A stretch of DNA of 64,000 nt from Aralia elata (Eukaryota > Streptophyta > Magnoliopsida > Apiales > Araliaceae): positions 78,593,007 to 78,657,006 of the forward strand of contig CM068386.1 in the NCBI GenBank assembly GCA_034770075.1. The letters are read 5' to 3'. The notes under the pieces are model-generated. The model searched no databases. It saw only the letters and a list, made by a program, of their open reading frames with translations, and was not told the origin of the DNA. Of the stretch, positions 1-10,781 are shown piece after piece (position 1 is the stretch's first letter; every line of letters starts with the position of its first letter). A program made the translations under genes and the position numbers.

Positions 1-1604
1 GGGTAAAGCGAACGTTGTGGCCGATGCCTTAAGCAGAAAGGGACGGGAAAAACTGTTTATGTTTACCGCTCAGGAGGAGTTAATTATAGGAATGGCGAAA
101 TTGGAATTGGAGGTGAAATATCCAAAGGAGAGTGACGAAAAATTATTTCAATTGAGAATCGGTTCAACTTTGGTGGATAAGGTTAAGGAAGCACAAATGC
201 AGGACGAAAAATGTGAGAAAATCAGGAAAAGAATATCTGGAGGTGATGAAGTGAAATTCAAATGGATAATAAAGGAGTATTGAGATTCGAGGGAAGAATT
301 TGGGTTCCGCCAATACAAGAGGTTAAGGAGGAAATTTTGAGCGAGGCTCATGATTCAAGATATTCGATTCATCCGGGTAGTACGAAGATGTACCAAGATC
401 TTCGACAGCATTTTTGGTGGTCGAATATGAAGAGAGACGTCGCCGATTGTGTAGCCAAGTGTTTGACATGTCAGAAAGTCAGAAAGTTAAAGCCGAACAT
501 CAGAGACCAAGTGGGCTATTACAACCGTTAGAAATCCTAGAATGGAAATGGGAGCACATCACCATGGATTTCGTAGTAGGTCTTCCGACGACTCAGAAAG
601 GTTTCGATGCAGTATGGGTTATCGTGGATCGACTGACGAAATCAGCACATTTTCTACCGATCAAGATCAGATTCAACCTAGATCAGTTGGCGAAGTTGTA
701 TGTCAAGGAGATTGTTTTAAGGCACAGTGTTCCAATATCTATTGTCTCAGATAGGGATCCGCGCTTCACATCGAACTTTTGGAAATGACTACAGGAATGC
801 TTGGGAACGTAGTTACGTATGAGTACGACATATCATCCACAGACCGACGGACAGAGCGAAAGAACGATTCAGACATTGGAAGATATGTTACGAGCTTGCA
901 TTATGGACTTTAAAGGAAATTGGGATGATCATCTACCATTGGTGGAATTTGCTTACAACAACAGTTACCATGCAAGTATTGGCATGCCGCCTTACGAAGC
1001 GTTGTACGGCAGAAAGTGCAGAACTCCATTATGCTGGGATGAAATTGGCGAACGTCAATTGCTCGGACCAGAACTGGTACAACAGACCGCAAAAATCGTT
1101 AAAGTGATCAGGGCAAGATTGATAGTAGCTCAGGATAGACAGAAGAAGTACGTTGATCAACATCGTAAGAATCGAGAGTTTGAGTCTGGTAGCTATGTTT
1201 TCTTGAAAGTATCTCCTTGGAAAGGGAAGATTCGTTTTGGTAAGAAGGGAAAACTGAGCCCGAGGTTCATTGGACCCTTTGAAGTATTAAGAAGAGTTGG
1301 TGAGGTCGCATATGAGGTAGCTTTACCTCTAGCGCTGGAACACATCCACAATGTCTTTCATGTCTCGGTGTTACGACTATACAAGCCCAACTACAAGCAT
1401 GTCATAGAGTATGAACCCCTGCAAGTTGAGAAAGATTTGTCTTACGAAGAAGAGCCTGTTCAGATAGTTGACATGAAAGAGCAAGTGCTAAGAAATAAAA
1501 TTATACCTTCTATTAAAGTGATCTGGAGGAATCACAACGCTGAAGAAGCTACGTGGGAACTCGAAGATCAAATGATGAGAAATTATCCTCAGTTATTTGC
1601 TTAA
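1..1604 (+). pseudogene. chromovirus G1 pol 3' part: RNase H tail, integrase, chromodomain
   Basis: This is the C-terminal part of a Ty3/gypsy polyprotein, whose integrase inserts the reverse-transcribed DNA into the host chromosome. The opening codons read VVADALSRK, the usual RNase H end. The zinc-binding H-H-C-C region lies at about 345-475 (EAHDSRYSIHPG, then CVAKCLTCQK). The catalytic aspartates are in MDFVVGLP (about 565) and SDRDPRF (about 750), and the glutamate is in QTDGQSERT (about 845). The last 50 codons resemble a chromodomain (VIWRNHNAEEATWELE), which assigns it to the chromoviruses, probably the Tekay clade. It is broken: the frame shifts near 262-283 and again near 480-530, and in-frame stops lie at 786-788 and 810-812. 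From 819 to the stop at 1604 the frame is open. The upstream gag, protease and RT lie outside the window. Confidence 0.93.
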
Positions 1605-1616
1605 TCTATGTGTAGC

Positions 1617-1714
1617 GATTCTGGGGACAGAATCTTTATAAGGGGGGAGAATGTAACGGGACGAGTTAATTGAGTCGTGATTCTGGGGACAGAATCCTTT
1701 TAAGGGGGGAAAGA
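1617..1714 (+). repeat. duplicated polypurine tract of G1
   Basis: Two copies of a unit starting GATTCTGGGGACAGAATC and ending in AAGGGGGGA lie about 62 bp apart. The second abuts the LTR and is the functional polypurine tract position for plus-strand priming. The first is followed by TGTAACGGG, which resembles the LTR start of chromovirus G2 (TGTAACGA), so it looks like an extra tract plus LTR-start remnant. Confidence 0.75.
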
Positions 1715-2988
1715 TGTGACAAACGAGAATTTTGTAATTTAATTGAAATATTTATTGAATTAATAAATATTTTTTTCGATGATTTGATTGTTGAATTAAT
1801 TGATTAATTGATGAATTTGTGGTAGATTAATTTAATTAAATGTGTTACATTAATTAAATTAATGTGAAGAATTTTTTTAATATTTAAAGTATGTGTTTAA
1901 TTGAATTTATTTGATTAAATACATTATTTAAATAAGTATAATGTTATTTCTAATTAATTTAATATTAATTAGAGATTTAATAATTTGTCATTATTAATAA
2001 AGGAGAATTTTATTTATGTGACTATGTGATTTAATGTAGTATTACTCTATTTTATCTAATTGAATTAAATGAGATTATTTAGTTAATGTATATATGTGAC
2101 ATGAACTTTATTATAAGTAATTTATTAAAATAAACCAAAAGAAGAATTTTTTTAAGCCAAATGAGGCCTTAAGGGAAGTTGGAGCCAGTTAACCATTATG
2201 GATTAACTGACACCCATGATTATATCAGTTTCTTTTATTCTACGTATTCTTAATTCTTAATATCAACACATTCATTCCTAAAAACTAAGTCAGAGAGATA
2301 ATTGAGAGAAAAGAAATTGGAGTTGTAGAAGAAATTGGAAGGATTGTAGAATTTCTCATCATTCTCTAGCATCCTAAACTATTAATTGAAGGTAATTCTT
2401 CTAACTAAGTTTAAATTACGTTTTAAATTCTTCCATGAAAGTAGTCTGTAAGTTTTCTGATAATGATGCTTCATGTGTATTTGATTATAAATTGTTTATA
2501 ATTGTTTAAATGCATGTATAATTTACTGTATGATGTTTATAAATTGTTTAATTGGATTAATTCATGAGATTATGCCTTTAATTGGAAGTTCTAGAATTTA
2601 CAGAGCAGTTATGTATGAATAGGAACTATATGTATGAAAATTCATGTTTTAAATGCATATTAATCGATAAATTGATGATCTATTATGTTTATACATTCAA
2701 ATATGAAAAGAATGCAAGTTATACGAACTAATTTGGTTGTGTAACGAATTTATGGTGAATGAATTCGCTAAATATGTTTAAAAATAGAGTTTTTACAAAA
2801 GTATTAGATATATGGGTTTAAATTCAGATATTTAGGTTGTTTAAGTTAGTAAAATCATGTTATGATTGTTATTTTGTGTTTCTGTAAAGTCCAGAACCCA
2901 TGCGTAGTGTTTGATTTGTGGCTTGGATAAAACTTTGGCCAAATTTGGCATTTTCTGTGTTTTGCGAAAACTACAGTACCTGAGTCTG

Positions 2989-3196
2989 CGCACTAGCGCG
3001 GCCGCGCTGGTGCCAAGAATAAAAGTGGCGCGGCCGTGCCACATGCAGACCAGAGCCAAAAGTCAAGCACATCGCGGCCGCGCTGGTACCAAGAACAAAA
3101 GTGGGGCGGCCGCGCCACCTGCAGACCAAAGCCAAAAGTCAGGCACAGCGCGGCCGCGCTGGTGCCAAGAACAAAAGCGGCGCGGTCACGCCGGTT
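2989..3196 (+). repeat. GC-palindrome module in G1 LTR (about 75 bp units)
   Basis: About two and a half tandem units of roughly 75 bp each contain two GC-rich palindromes related to GCGCGGCCGCGC, at about 2995, 3027, 3073, 3103, 3147 and 3178. They are separated by GGTGCCAAGAA and CAGACCAGAGCC type spacers. The block sits in an otherwise AT-rich LTR. The open reading frame across it is only a by-product of the repeat. Confidence 0.85.
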
Positions 3197-3547
3197 AGCA
3201 GACTGACCCAGAATATTTTATTTAAATGTTCAAGCCTAGAGAATGTAATTGTAACCTAATCTAATGAATATGAAAATGTAATAATCATACATTTTGATGT
3301 TAAATGATGTTTTATGAGATTAATGAGTAAGTTGATTTCGTTTTAAACGCGTTATTTGTAAGGTTTACTAATGTGTTTAAGAGTTGATGTTGTAAATATC
3401 ATTAATATAATCAGACTTAGAGTTAAGATAAGATAAAAGAGAATATACTCATGATACTAATTATGTTATAATTAATTGGTATCGTGACTTGAAATGATAT
3501 GTAAGATTAAGTGAGGAACGTGAATAGTAAACGTATAATCTACACAC

Positions 3548-3770
3548 GAGGCAAGTTTTCTTAACTTCACTCTTTATTGTGCAAGTTTCCATACTCTAAC
3601 TTGATTTTAATTACGCAAATTATACATCCCATCTTTATATTAAAAGCAAGTATCTTATCCCTAATTAATTATTTCTATGCAAGTTCCTGAACTTCATTCA
3701 TTTATCATGCAAGCTTTATAATGCTATTACGTACTTGAGCAAGTTCTTAAACCTATTTCATTCAATTGTA
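3548..3770 (+). repeat. degenerate CAAGTT-rich tandem repeats in G1 LTR
   Basis: Diverged units of about 40-50 bp built around GCAAGTTT-C-TTAACTTCA recur, for example at 3551, 3582, 3679, 3709 and 3740. A similar block occurs in the LTR of G2 at 38695-38990, so it is a shared structural feature of two diverged chromovirus LTRs. Confidence 0.6.
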
Positions 3771-4607
3771 TCTTTTGTGAGATTCAGTCTTTGATTCTCG
3801 AATATTAATTACATTTTATTGAACCTCGATTGACTAGCGAACCCTTATTGATTCGACTAGTCCATAGTTGATGAGCTTTCTAAATTCTAGAAACATTATT
3901 AAAGTAAATCCAAACCAAACTTCCTTTGGTGCGGACTCCGATATTAAACTGAGATGAACAACCCTTATACAGGGGATTTTATTTACGCGTTAGCGTTAAG
4001 ATGTTGTGCACATACATGGTACAAAGGGCTGATCCCCCTAAGTACGAGAAGAAATGTCCATATAGTCTTACGACTGTTAAAGGTTTAAAGTAGAAATACT
4101 TGATAACCTGGGACATAGTTCGTGGTCTTAAGACCCTCAGACGTTCTTTTGAATCTTGTCTTACATTCTTGACTCAAAAGCTGAATCTTCGATTATTTAA
4201 TATCCATTAATTATTTTGCATGTTATTATTATTGTTGTTATTGTACTTGGTTGGAAATCATTGCTCACCCTTGCATAATAACATTGCAGCTAAAGTTGAA
4301 AGAACTGATGAGCCGTCCACTAGTAAGGGCAAAGGAAAAACAAACAAGTGATGAAGACTTGTTGTATTTGCTTAATTGATGTTTATGCAATAGACTTAAG
4401 TATGTTTTCTGCATTGATGTTATGTTAAGGTTAGATGACCTGGGATTTATTATTAATGATGTTGTAACCCTTTATTGGGAGATTTCCATTTTAATTAAGA
4501 GTTTTCATTTATATTAAATGGGTAGTTAGATGTGATGTGATGTTTTTTTTTGGATTGTGAACACCAAATCCTGAGGAAACGAAGTACCCGGATTTGGGGG
4601 TGTCACA

Positions 4608-7096
4608 CTACCATGGACTCGGGTTGAAAATTTTCAAGTCTACTTTTTACACAATTTAAGAAAAACAAAAGTAGATAAGAAAAAATCAAATGTGATAGCC
4701 TAATGAGAGACCAATTATTAGAGATCTTAAGGATCCGCACCACCAAGCCTCCACTATAATGGTGACTTGTGGGGACCAAGGATCCACTATAGTGACGACT
4801 TGGTGCCAGAATTACCGAATTTTAGCTCCTTTGTGCTCTTTTCTTAAAAGTAAGAGGATGAGGTTTCTTGGAGGAGAGACACTTTTGAGAGCTTTGTTTG
4901 AGAGAACACTCCCAAATAATTAAGAGTATTTTGAGAGAGAAAATCCAATCCCTAACAAAAATCTACCCATTTTAGTTTCAAATCAAAGAATTATTGAAGA
5001 TTGAATGCAATCAGGGGTGAATCTCCATTAAAACTTTGATACTCTTCATTTTTGATGGTCCAATTCTCATTTTTTTTTATTTCTAATTATGAAATAAACT
5101 TATTATATGCATGATAATGATGTAGAGATGTAGATTTGAGGATTTAGAGTTTTATATCCATGTTTAGCTTTTATTTGAATGACTAGTATGTGATTTTGGT
5201 ATGATTTGAAGCATGTGAGCTCGAAAAGGTTCGATGTTGAGTATGCTGGGAGAGATGCTAACAATGAGAAGGAGAATATTTCGTATTTTGATGCTAGATA
5301 TGCTTGAGTAATCTTTGTTTTGGCATTTTTTATGACGTATGAGGTGATCCTAAGAGAATCTAGGGTTTGTGGGTCATTATCCATAAAAACTAAAATTAAT
5401 CCATGATGGAATTGAACTTAAAAATTGTATAGTGCTTTATTTGATTGAATTAGCATAATTGTGAGCCTAGAATAATGCCCAACGCCTTCAAATCCATATT
5501 TGAAGGAATTAAGACCATTTTCCCATAATGGACTTAAGTTTAAAAATTGTATAATGTCTTGCTGGGATGAATTTTGTGGTTATGAGCCTAAGATGATGCC
5601 TAAGACTTCAAATCCATATTTGAAGGGATTAAGGTCATCTTTTTATGTTAGACATTGAATTTTTGGCCTGTAAATGGTCATTTGTGTTTGTAAATCATTT
5701 ATGAGCCTTAAAACCATTTAAGTGGTTTTTTACCCCTTAAGGTGGAGTTTAAGGCCCAAATAATGAATTATGATTAATTTTGGTTATGAGCCCAATGTGA
5801 TGGCTTTCATACCCTAAATTGGATTCTAACTCATATATTAGTACTTGCATTTATGTAGTCCCCTATTTTTATTTGATGAAGACAGTGCCTTAATGTAAAT
5901 TTGTAAATACAAGTAAGTTTTATAAAGTCCTTATGAGTTTTCTATGTAAAAGGACTTAGTTAGAGATCTAATTTGTTAGGTAGATCCAAAATTATAGGGC
6001 CTTATAATTTATGTAATAGTTGAAGCTGCCTAAGAAGACTGGGATTTCGTTAAGTTGAAGCTAATATCGTTGAGTAGAGCACCAAATCGTAGAGCCATAT
6101 TGCAGAGCCACTCAAAATCGTAAAGTAGAGATCGTTGAGTAATATCACTCAATGATTTGCAAACCAACTCTACGATTTCTCACTAAAGGCTAGAACGACC
6201 AAACTCGTAAAGTGCAGAAGTCTGATAAGATAAGTGGTAGGTTTATGATAGAGGTCATATAACCTTAAAATCACACATTTTCAAGATAATATTTAAAATG
6301 AGTTAAGCAAAAAGAATGAAAAAACAACACAACTTTTACAACAGCTATCTTTACAAGGACAATGACACGTGTCTACTACTGCATCAAACTTAGTACTGTC
6401 GAAAGAGACATCTTGTGGTCTAGTAGAGAACTAGTTGAAGTTAAAGGAGTGATCAACTGACAAGTGTCCTAGGCCATTTGGTGCAACGGTAATAATCCAA
6501 TGGGCAAAACTCAAAGAGTAATTATAAAAGGATTATTACAATAACAGTGAAAGACTACTGATCCTCAAGCATTCATCGTTTAACTGCTTAAGTGTTCTAA
6601 GTGCTCCACTTTACGATCCAAAGATTTTTAACCTGCTACTAATACTTTTGAAGAATGGCTTAAAGCACATTAGCAGCAGCTCAAACAATAACCTCTCTCG
6701 TTGTGATTGTGATTGTTAGAGAATAACAACGTAGCGAAAATAATAACTAAAGAAAAATGAAAGAAAAATAATAACACAAGACATAAAATTTACGTGGTTC
6801 ATCCAAAACGTTTGGGCTAGTCCACGGTTGGTGGCTGACAGTTTTACTATCTCTTAGAAAATTCATACATAATACATTGCAGGATCATTTTCTTATATAA
6901 CGCAATATAAGTAACTCTACCGACCATCCACTCTAGGAACGGACCCAGTTACCTCTAAATTAAAGTTTGGATCAGGCTTCACCAATAGCAGTGATTAGGT
7001 CTAAATGATCTACTTATATCAATTCTTAGTGACTTGCAAGATTCTTTGTGAATCTCAGTTGTAATAGCTCTTAGTGAGTTTGGTTTCTGTAACCAC
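4608..7096. other. gene-free stretch, probably old repeat and copia S LTR left part
   Basis: No credible coding sequence is present on either strand. The short open frames here show no recognisable domain. A diverged tandem duplication of about 120 bp lies at 5401-5641. The right part, from roughly 5980, is probably the left portion of the copia S LTR, because the Athila-like element separates it from a copia LTR end, primer site and gag start at 36118-36692. The exact left end of that LTR could not be found. Confidence 0.5.
5401..5641 (+). repeat. tandem duplication, about 120 bp units
   Basis: The two units (5401-5520 and 5521-5641) share TTAAAAATTGTATA, TTATGAGCCTA-type text and CTTCAAATCCATATTTGAAG followed by GATTAAG or AATTAAG. 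The TTCAAATCCATATTTGAA segment is itself a near-perfect palindrome. Divergence is substantial, so the duplication is old. Confidence 0.75.
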
Positions 7097-8067
7097 TGTT
7101 TGTCTAATTCTATACTAGCAAAAATACGCAAGTATACGCAGTCCACAAGTAATAAAGAGTAAGTAGAGTATCGTTCCCACGAAGAAAATATGCAATTTAT
7201 AATAATAAAAATCAATTCTATACTAACTCAATTTAAGTAAACAAGAGATCAATTGTGTGTTGGTGTGAGAACTTTAATAAAACTAAGTAAATAAATTTCG
7301 ACAACAGATATTATTGGAAACTTAAGATTACAATTTCACTTATTGCTTCATTTAAATCCATATACTTCCTGTTAATTTATGATAGATACCTCAGATTGTT
7401 AATCAGGAACTCATCATTATCTAAAACCACTTCTCAGTGTATCCTAGACAAATCAACCCAAATCTACAAAGGTTAGAATTAAGTTGAACACCCTAAATAA
7501 CTAATTCACTATATCTCCATGTGAATTATAATTAAAAAGGATTTGAAGCTCAGGTTCCTTAATTATCAGATTACATGCGATGTGTAGGTATATCTCTATT
7601 CTAAACATAAATTATGAATCCCAAACGTAAGTAGAAAACATAATCACATGCTATTATGATAGATCTAAATCTATAATCCATCTCTCAATTCATATAGATT
7701 ATCACGGTAACTACTGGCCAGGTAATTAAGTAATTAAAACAAATCATAATAGACAATCTGAAAATACATATCAATAGTTAACCAGGAAGCATATTAGATA
7801 AAAACTACACAATAAGATCCATTGCAATCTTAAAAGAGAATTAGTTCATAGCTAAACTGAAATCCATAATCCACAAATTAAATAGCATTCAAAATTACAA
7901 ACTAGGAGATAGAGAAGAGAAATAAAACTCTGATTATAGCCTCCAATCTCTCCTTAGCTCCTCCAATGATTTCTATGTGCTATCCAATTTGCTTCAAGTC
8001 TCCAATTAATTACAAATTAAGATTGAGTCTCTTAATTCATAAATAAATAAAAACTCCTGAAAACTAG

Positions 8068-8076
8068 CTATTTATA
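8068..8076 (-). promoter_or_regulatory. TATA box of the Athila-like LTR
   Basis: The minus strand reads TATAAATAG. It is preceded 110-230 bp upstream by the GC-palindrome module, a plausible U3 promoter layout. The same site occurs at 35702-35710 in the other LTR. Promoter activity is inferred from sequence only. Confidence 0.6.
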
Positions 8077-8180
8077 GCGCCTACTAATCGTCCAAAACCA
8101 AATGGAAGAAATAAGTTTGATTACAACTCAAATTCTAATCCAAAACTGCAAAGTCAAACTCTTGTCTTTGGTCAACTCTC

Positions 8181-8309
8181 GACCTAGCGCGGCCGCGCTA
8201 GGTCCCAGCACAAATCTGGTGCGCCCGCGCAGTCCTTCAGTAGAGCCCCAATCTGGCAACCAGCGCGCGCGCACTACTTTCCTTCACATTATCGGCGCGG
8301 CCGTGTAGC
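8181..8309 (-). repeat. GC-palindrome module in Athila-like 3' LTR
   Basis: It starts with a perfect 24 bp palindrome at 8181-8204 centred on GCGCGGCCGCGC. Three further GC-rich motifs follow at about 8220 (GCGCCCGCGC), 8264 (GCGCGCGCGC) and 8293 (GGCGCGGCCGTG), separated by 25-40 bp of ordinary sequence. It lies in U3, upstream of the TATA box. Confidence 0.88.
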
Positions 8310-8484
8310 TCTTCAATACTTCTGACTTTGGTTCCTTCAGCACTCAATTTCCATCAACTTCGGTTCCAAATGCAAAATACCTACACCAACACAGAAAACA
8401 CATGAAAAGTAATTAAAACTCAAGGATTTAAACAATAATGCAGTCAATTGGTATCCAATTAGTTGGTATGAAACCTACTCATCA

Positions 8485-8505
8485 AATACCCCCAAACTTG
8501 AACTA
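8485..8505 (-). promoter_or_regulatory. polypurine tract of the Athila-like element
   Basis: On the minus strand AAGTTTGGGGGTATT directly precedes the 3' LTR. This is where plus-strand DNA synthesis is expected to be primed. Confidence 0.8.
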
Positions 8506-9629
8506 TTGCTTGTCCCCAAGCAATGCAACATAATGCAAAATAACAAAACACAATGAATGCAAACTAAAAACTATCAATCCTATGAATCCAACCAAAAGGT
8601 AGGTAGCAAATCATTCTAAGCCTCAGAGATATCAACATAAAAACTCAACAGCAAATCAAATCAATATAGAATACTGATCCCAACCAATCACATAAATCAA
8701 ACCTGTCATCACCCAAGTTGTGTGTGTGATCCTTAACCATCAAACCTAACTACAATTCAAGTTTAGTTACATAAACAAATTTCTAACAAGAATATGTCAA
8801 GTCTCATTCAATATCAGTAACAATGACAAATCCAGTTAAAATCGAGCAAAAACGAAGTATAAAGGCAAGCTGAGGTTTATTTCTACTCTAATCCTACCAC
8901 GAGTGCGTTTTACGCTCCATCTCGTGTTTATGCCTTACAGTGCAATGCCAGACTCTATTAGGCTTTTCAAAGTCATCCATGTAGCGAGTTTTCAATCAAT
9001 GACTCCCAAACCAGACGGTTTTAGGGCACTAGGTGTTGAGACACCCCTAAGGATCTAATTACCCGAATGACAAAGGCCACAGAGTCCAACTATTCAAAGC
9101 ATTTATCCATATATTTTTTTTTCAATTTTTTTTACAACTAAATACTACCTCATATATACCCCCAAACTTAAGCTTTTACCCAACTCTCACCTTCATCGCC
9201 ACGTTACTGATTTCTTTCTTTTACTTCCAAGAATATTCCAAATTAGAAAAATAATTATATAACCCTTGAACTAAAGCTGAGCATAACAATCAATGTAGGT
9301 GCTAACTGGTAACCTAAGTTTCAGACATGCATAACTATCTTCATGATCAGAACTATGACTCCATATGAACTATCAATGCTGTTTAGGTTAACAAATAATC
9401 ACAACTTCATCATTGGCCTAGTCAATAACATACTACCCATCAATTGGATTCATGCAATCCTAACTAAATGCAAACACATACTAACTACATGCACACAACT
9501 ACTAACAAAGCAAAAACTAACAGATATAACCAAAACTAACAGATATAACTAAACCCCCCCCCCCCAAACTCATGATAAACAATGCCCTTATTGGAAAATT
9601 AAAGCACAGGGGGAAAGAAGGAAACTCCC
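8506..9629 (-). other. Athila-like 3' untranslated region with extra PPT-like tracts
   Basis: No coding region was found. On the minus strand two more polypurine tracts resemble the one next to the LTR: AAGTTTGGGGGTATA near 9156-9170, and a run of thirteen or more G after TTT near 9549-9567. The stretch also holds an A/T homopolymer-rich part near 9115-9140. Confidence 0.6.
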
Positions 9630-10781
9630 CTAAGAAGAAGCATCGTCATCTCCCGCACTAGGCTCGGGAGGAGTATTAGGTGGTGGGTATGAACTTGTAG
9701 AACCAAAGATTGGAAACTGAACCTGCACACCCAACTGATCGAAAGCCTGCGTCAATGCTCCAGAAAAGGCAGTAGAATAAGTCCTAAAATCAGCATGTAA
9801 AGAGTCCATCCTCCTCTGAAGACGACACATATCCCTCTCCTGATGGGCATACCTAGTAGTCATCACTAGTACTGAAGCCTCCACTTCTTCTTCTTCTTCC
9901 TCCTCTTCACCCAAAAGAAATCCCAGCCCTCTAGGATGAGACTCGCCACTATCCCATACTACGTACCGCTTGATGTGATTATGAGCTATATCCTTCATTG
10001 GTAGCAATAAAGTCTCGTTCTCCCACGTAACCCCAGCCGCTAGACAAAGACGACTAACAATCGAGGCATAGAGGATTCCTCCAGAGGTACTCCCTTGCAT
10101 AGAACGCAACATAGATGAGTAAATGAGGTCTCCCACATCAAACAATTTTCCCTTGAGAATCCCAAATAATAGTATAGCTCTCTCTTTTGTAACATCATTT
10201 TGATGCCTCGTAGGAAGCATACTCGCACAGATGAAGCCATACCACGCCTTGGCGTAGCGATTTAGAGCAGTGTGTGGGAAGTGAAGTTTCTGGGTAGTTC
10301 TGACCTTGGTAGTCCACTATGTATCGGGCTTGCACATCACGGAGACGAGCATATACAAATCAATATCAGAACTCTTGTAGGCCAACCAGTCGGAACCATC
10401 TTCAGGGAGTGTTGGTAGTCGATACAAATTATTGATGGCTTTCTTATCATATCTCACTTCCATGCCCCGCACATAAGATATTCCGTTCTGTGTTTCACGT
10501 GCATTAGCATAAAATTCACGAACAATCACCATCGGTGCAGGCATAGGTGAATCAACGAATAGAACCCAACAATGCTATATAATCTGTCTCTTTATCATCC
10601 CATCGTCATCACTAGGCTTCAATCCTCTTTCCACAACAAAATTCTTTCCAAGCCAGACATTCAAATAATTGTGTTGAGCGGAAAGATTCATGAACCTAAG
10701 CCTGTCCAACACATCCCTAGCCTCAATTTCCTCATCACTACTACTCGATGAGGACACCACACGAGCTCTCTTGGATGCCAT
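9630..10781 (-). pseudogene. env-position ORF of the Athila-like element (plant transposon protein type)
   Basis: A single reading frame of about 383 codons on the minus strand starts ATG at 10781 and ends at 9630. It is broken by two in-frame TAG codons, near 10575 and 10317. It lies between integrase and the 3' LTR, the place of the env-like ORF in Athila elements. The N-terminus is serine-rich and acidic. The central part (YANARETQNGISYVRG, then VRYDKKAINNLYRLP) resembles the domain databases call putative plant transposon protein. A run of ten glutamates follows the central part, and the tail is proline-rich. I see no signal peptide or clear membrane segment in it, so an envelope role is not supported by what can be read. 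Function is unknown. Confidence 0.75.

Larger units (their letters stand above)
1715..4607 (+). mobile_element. 3' LTR of chromovirus G1 (2.9 kb)
   Basis: It begins TGTGAC directly after a polypurine tract and ends GTCACA, a perfect 6 bp terminal inverted repeat of the TG..CA type. At 2893 bp it is long, which fits Tekay-like chromoviruses. It contains no coding region. Internally it holds a GC-rich repeat block at 2989-3196 and a degenerate CAAG-rich repeat block at about 3548-3770. The flank after it is CTACC, a candidate 5 bp target duplication whose partner lies outside the window. Confidence 0.88.
7097..8484 (-). repeat. 3' LTR of the Athila-like element
   Basis: On the plus strand it reads TGTTTGTCTAATTC at the left and CCTACTCATCA at the right, with TG..CA ends. 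It matches the copy at 34731-36117 over its whole length, with roughly 15 differences by eye. All of these lie in the right-hand 520 bp, the U3 side, and none were seen in the left 865 bp. Confidence 0.95.

Noticed and set aside
2911..3198. Open frame of 95 codons over the GC module in the G1 LTR; similar frames at 16331-16650 and 53833-54148
   Set aside because: They are alanine/arginine-rich readings of the GC-palindrome repeats, present in several frames at once, with no domain and different in each element.
4608..7096. A host gene or ncRNA in the gap between G1 and the Athila-like element
   Set aside because: No frame has a domain or codon structure, and no tRNA, rRNA or snRNA pattern was recognised.
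8181..8204. GCGGCCGC (NotI-like) palindromes considered as cloning linkers or vector contamination
   Set aside because: They recur many times inside elements, in matching positions of both LTRs, with CpG-decayed variants and native flanks.
9630..10781. Calling the Athila-like ORF an envelope gene
   Set aside because: Only its position suggests this. No signal peptide or membrane anchor is visible.
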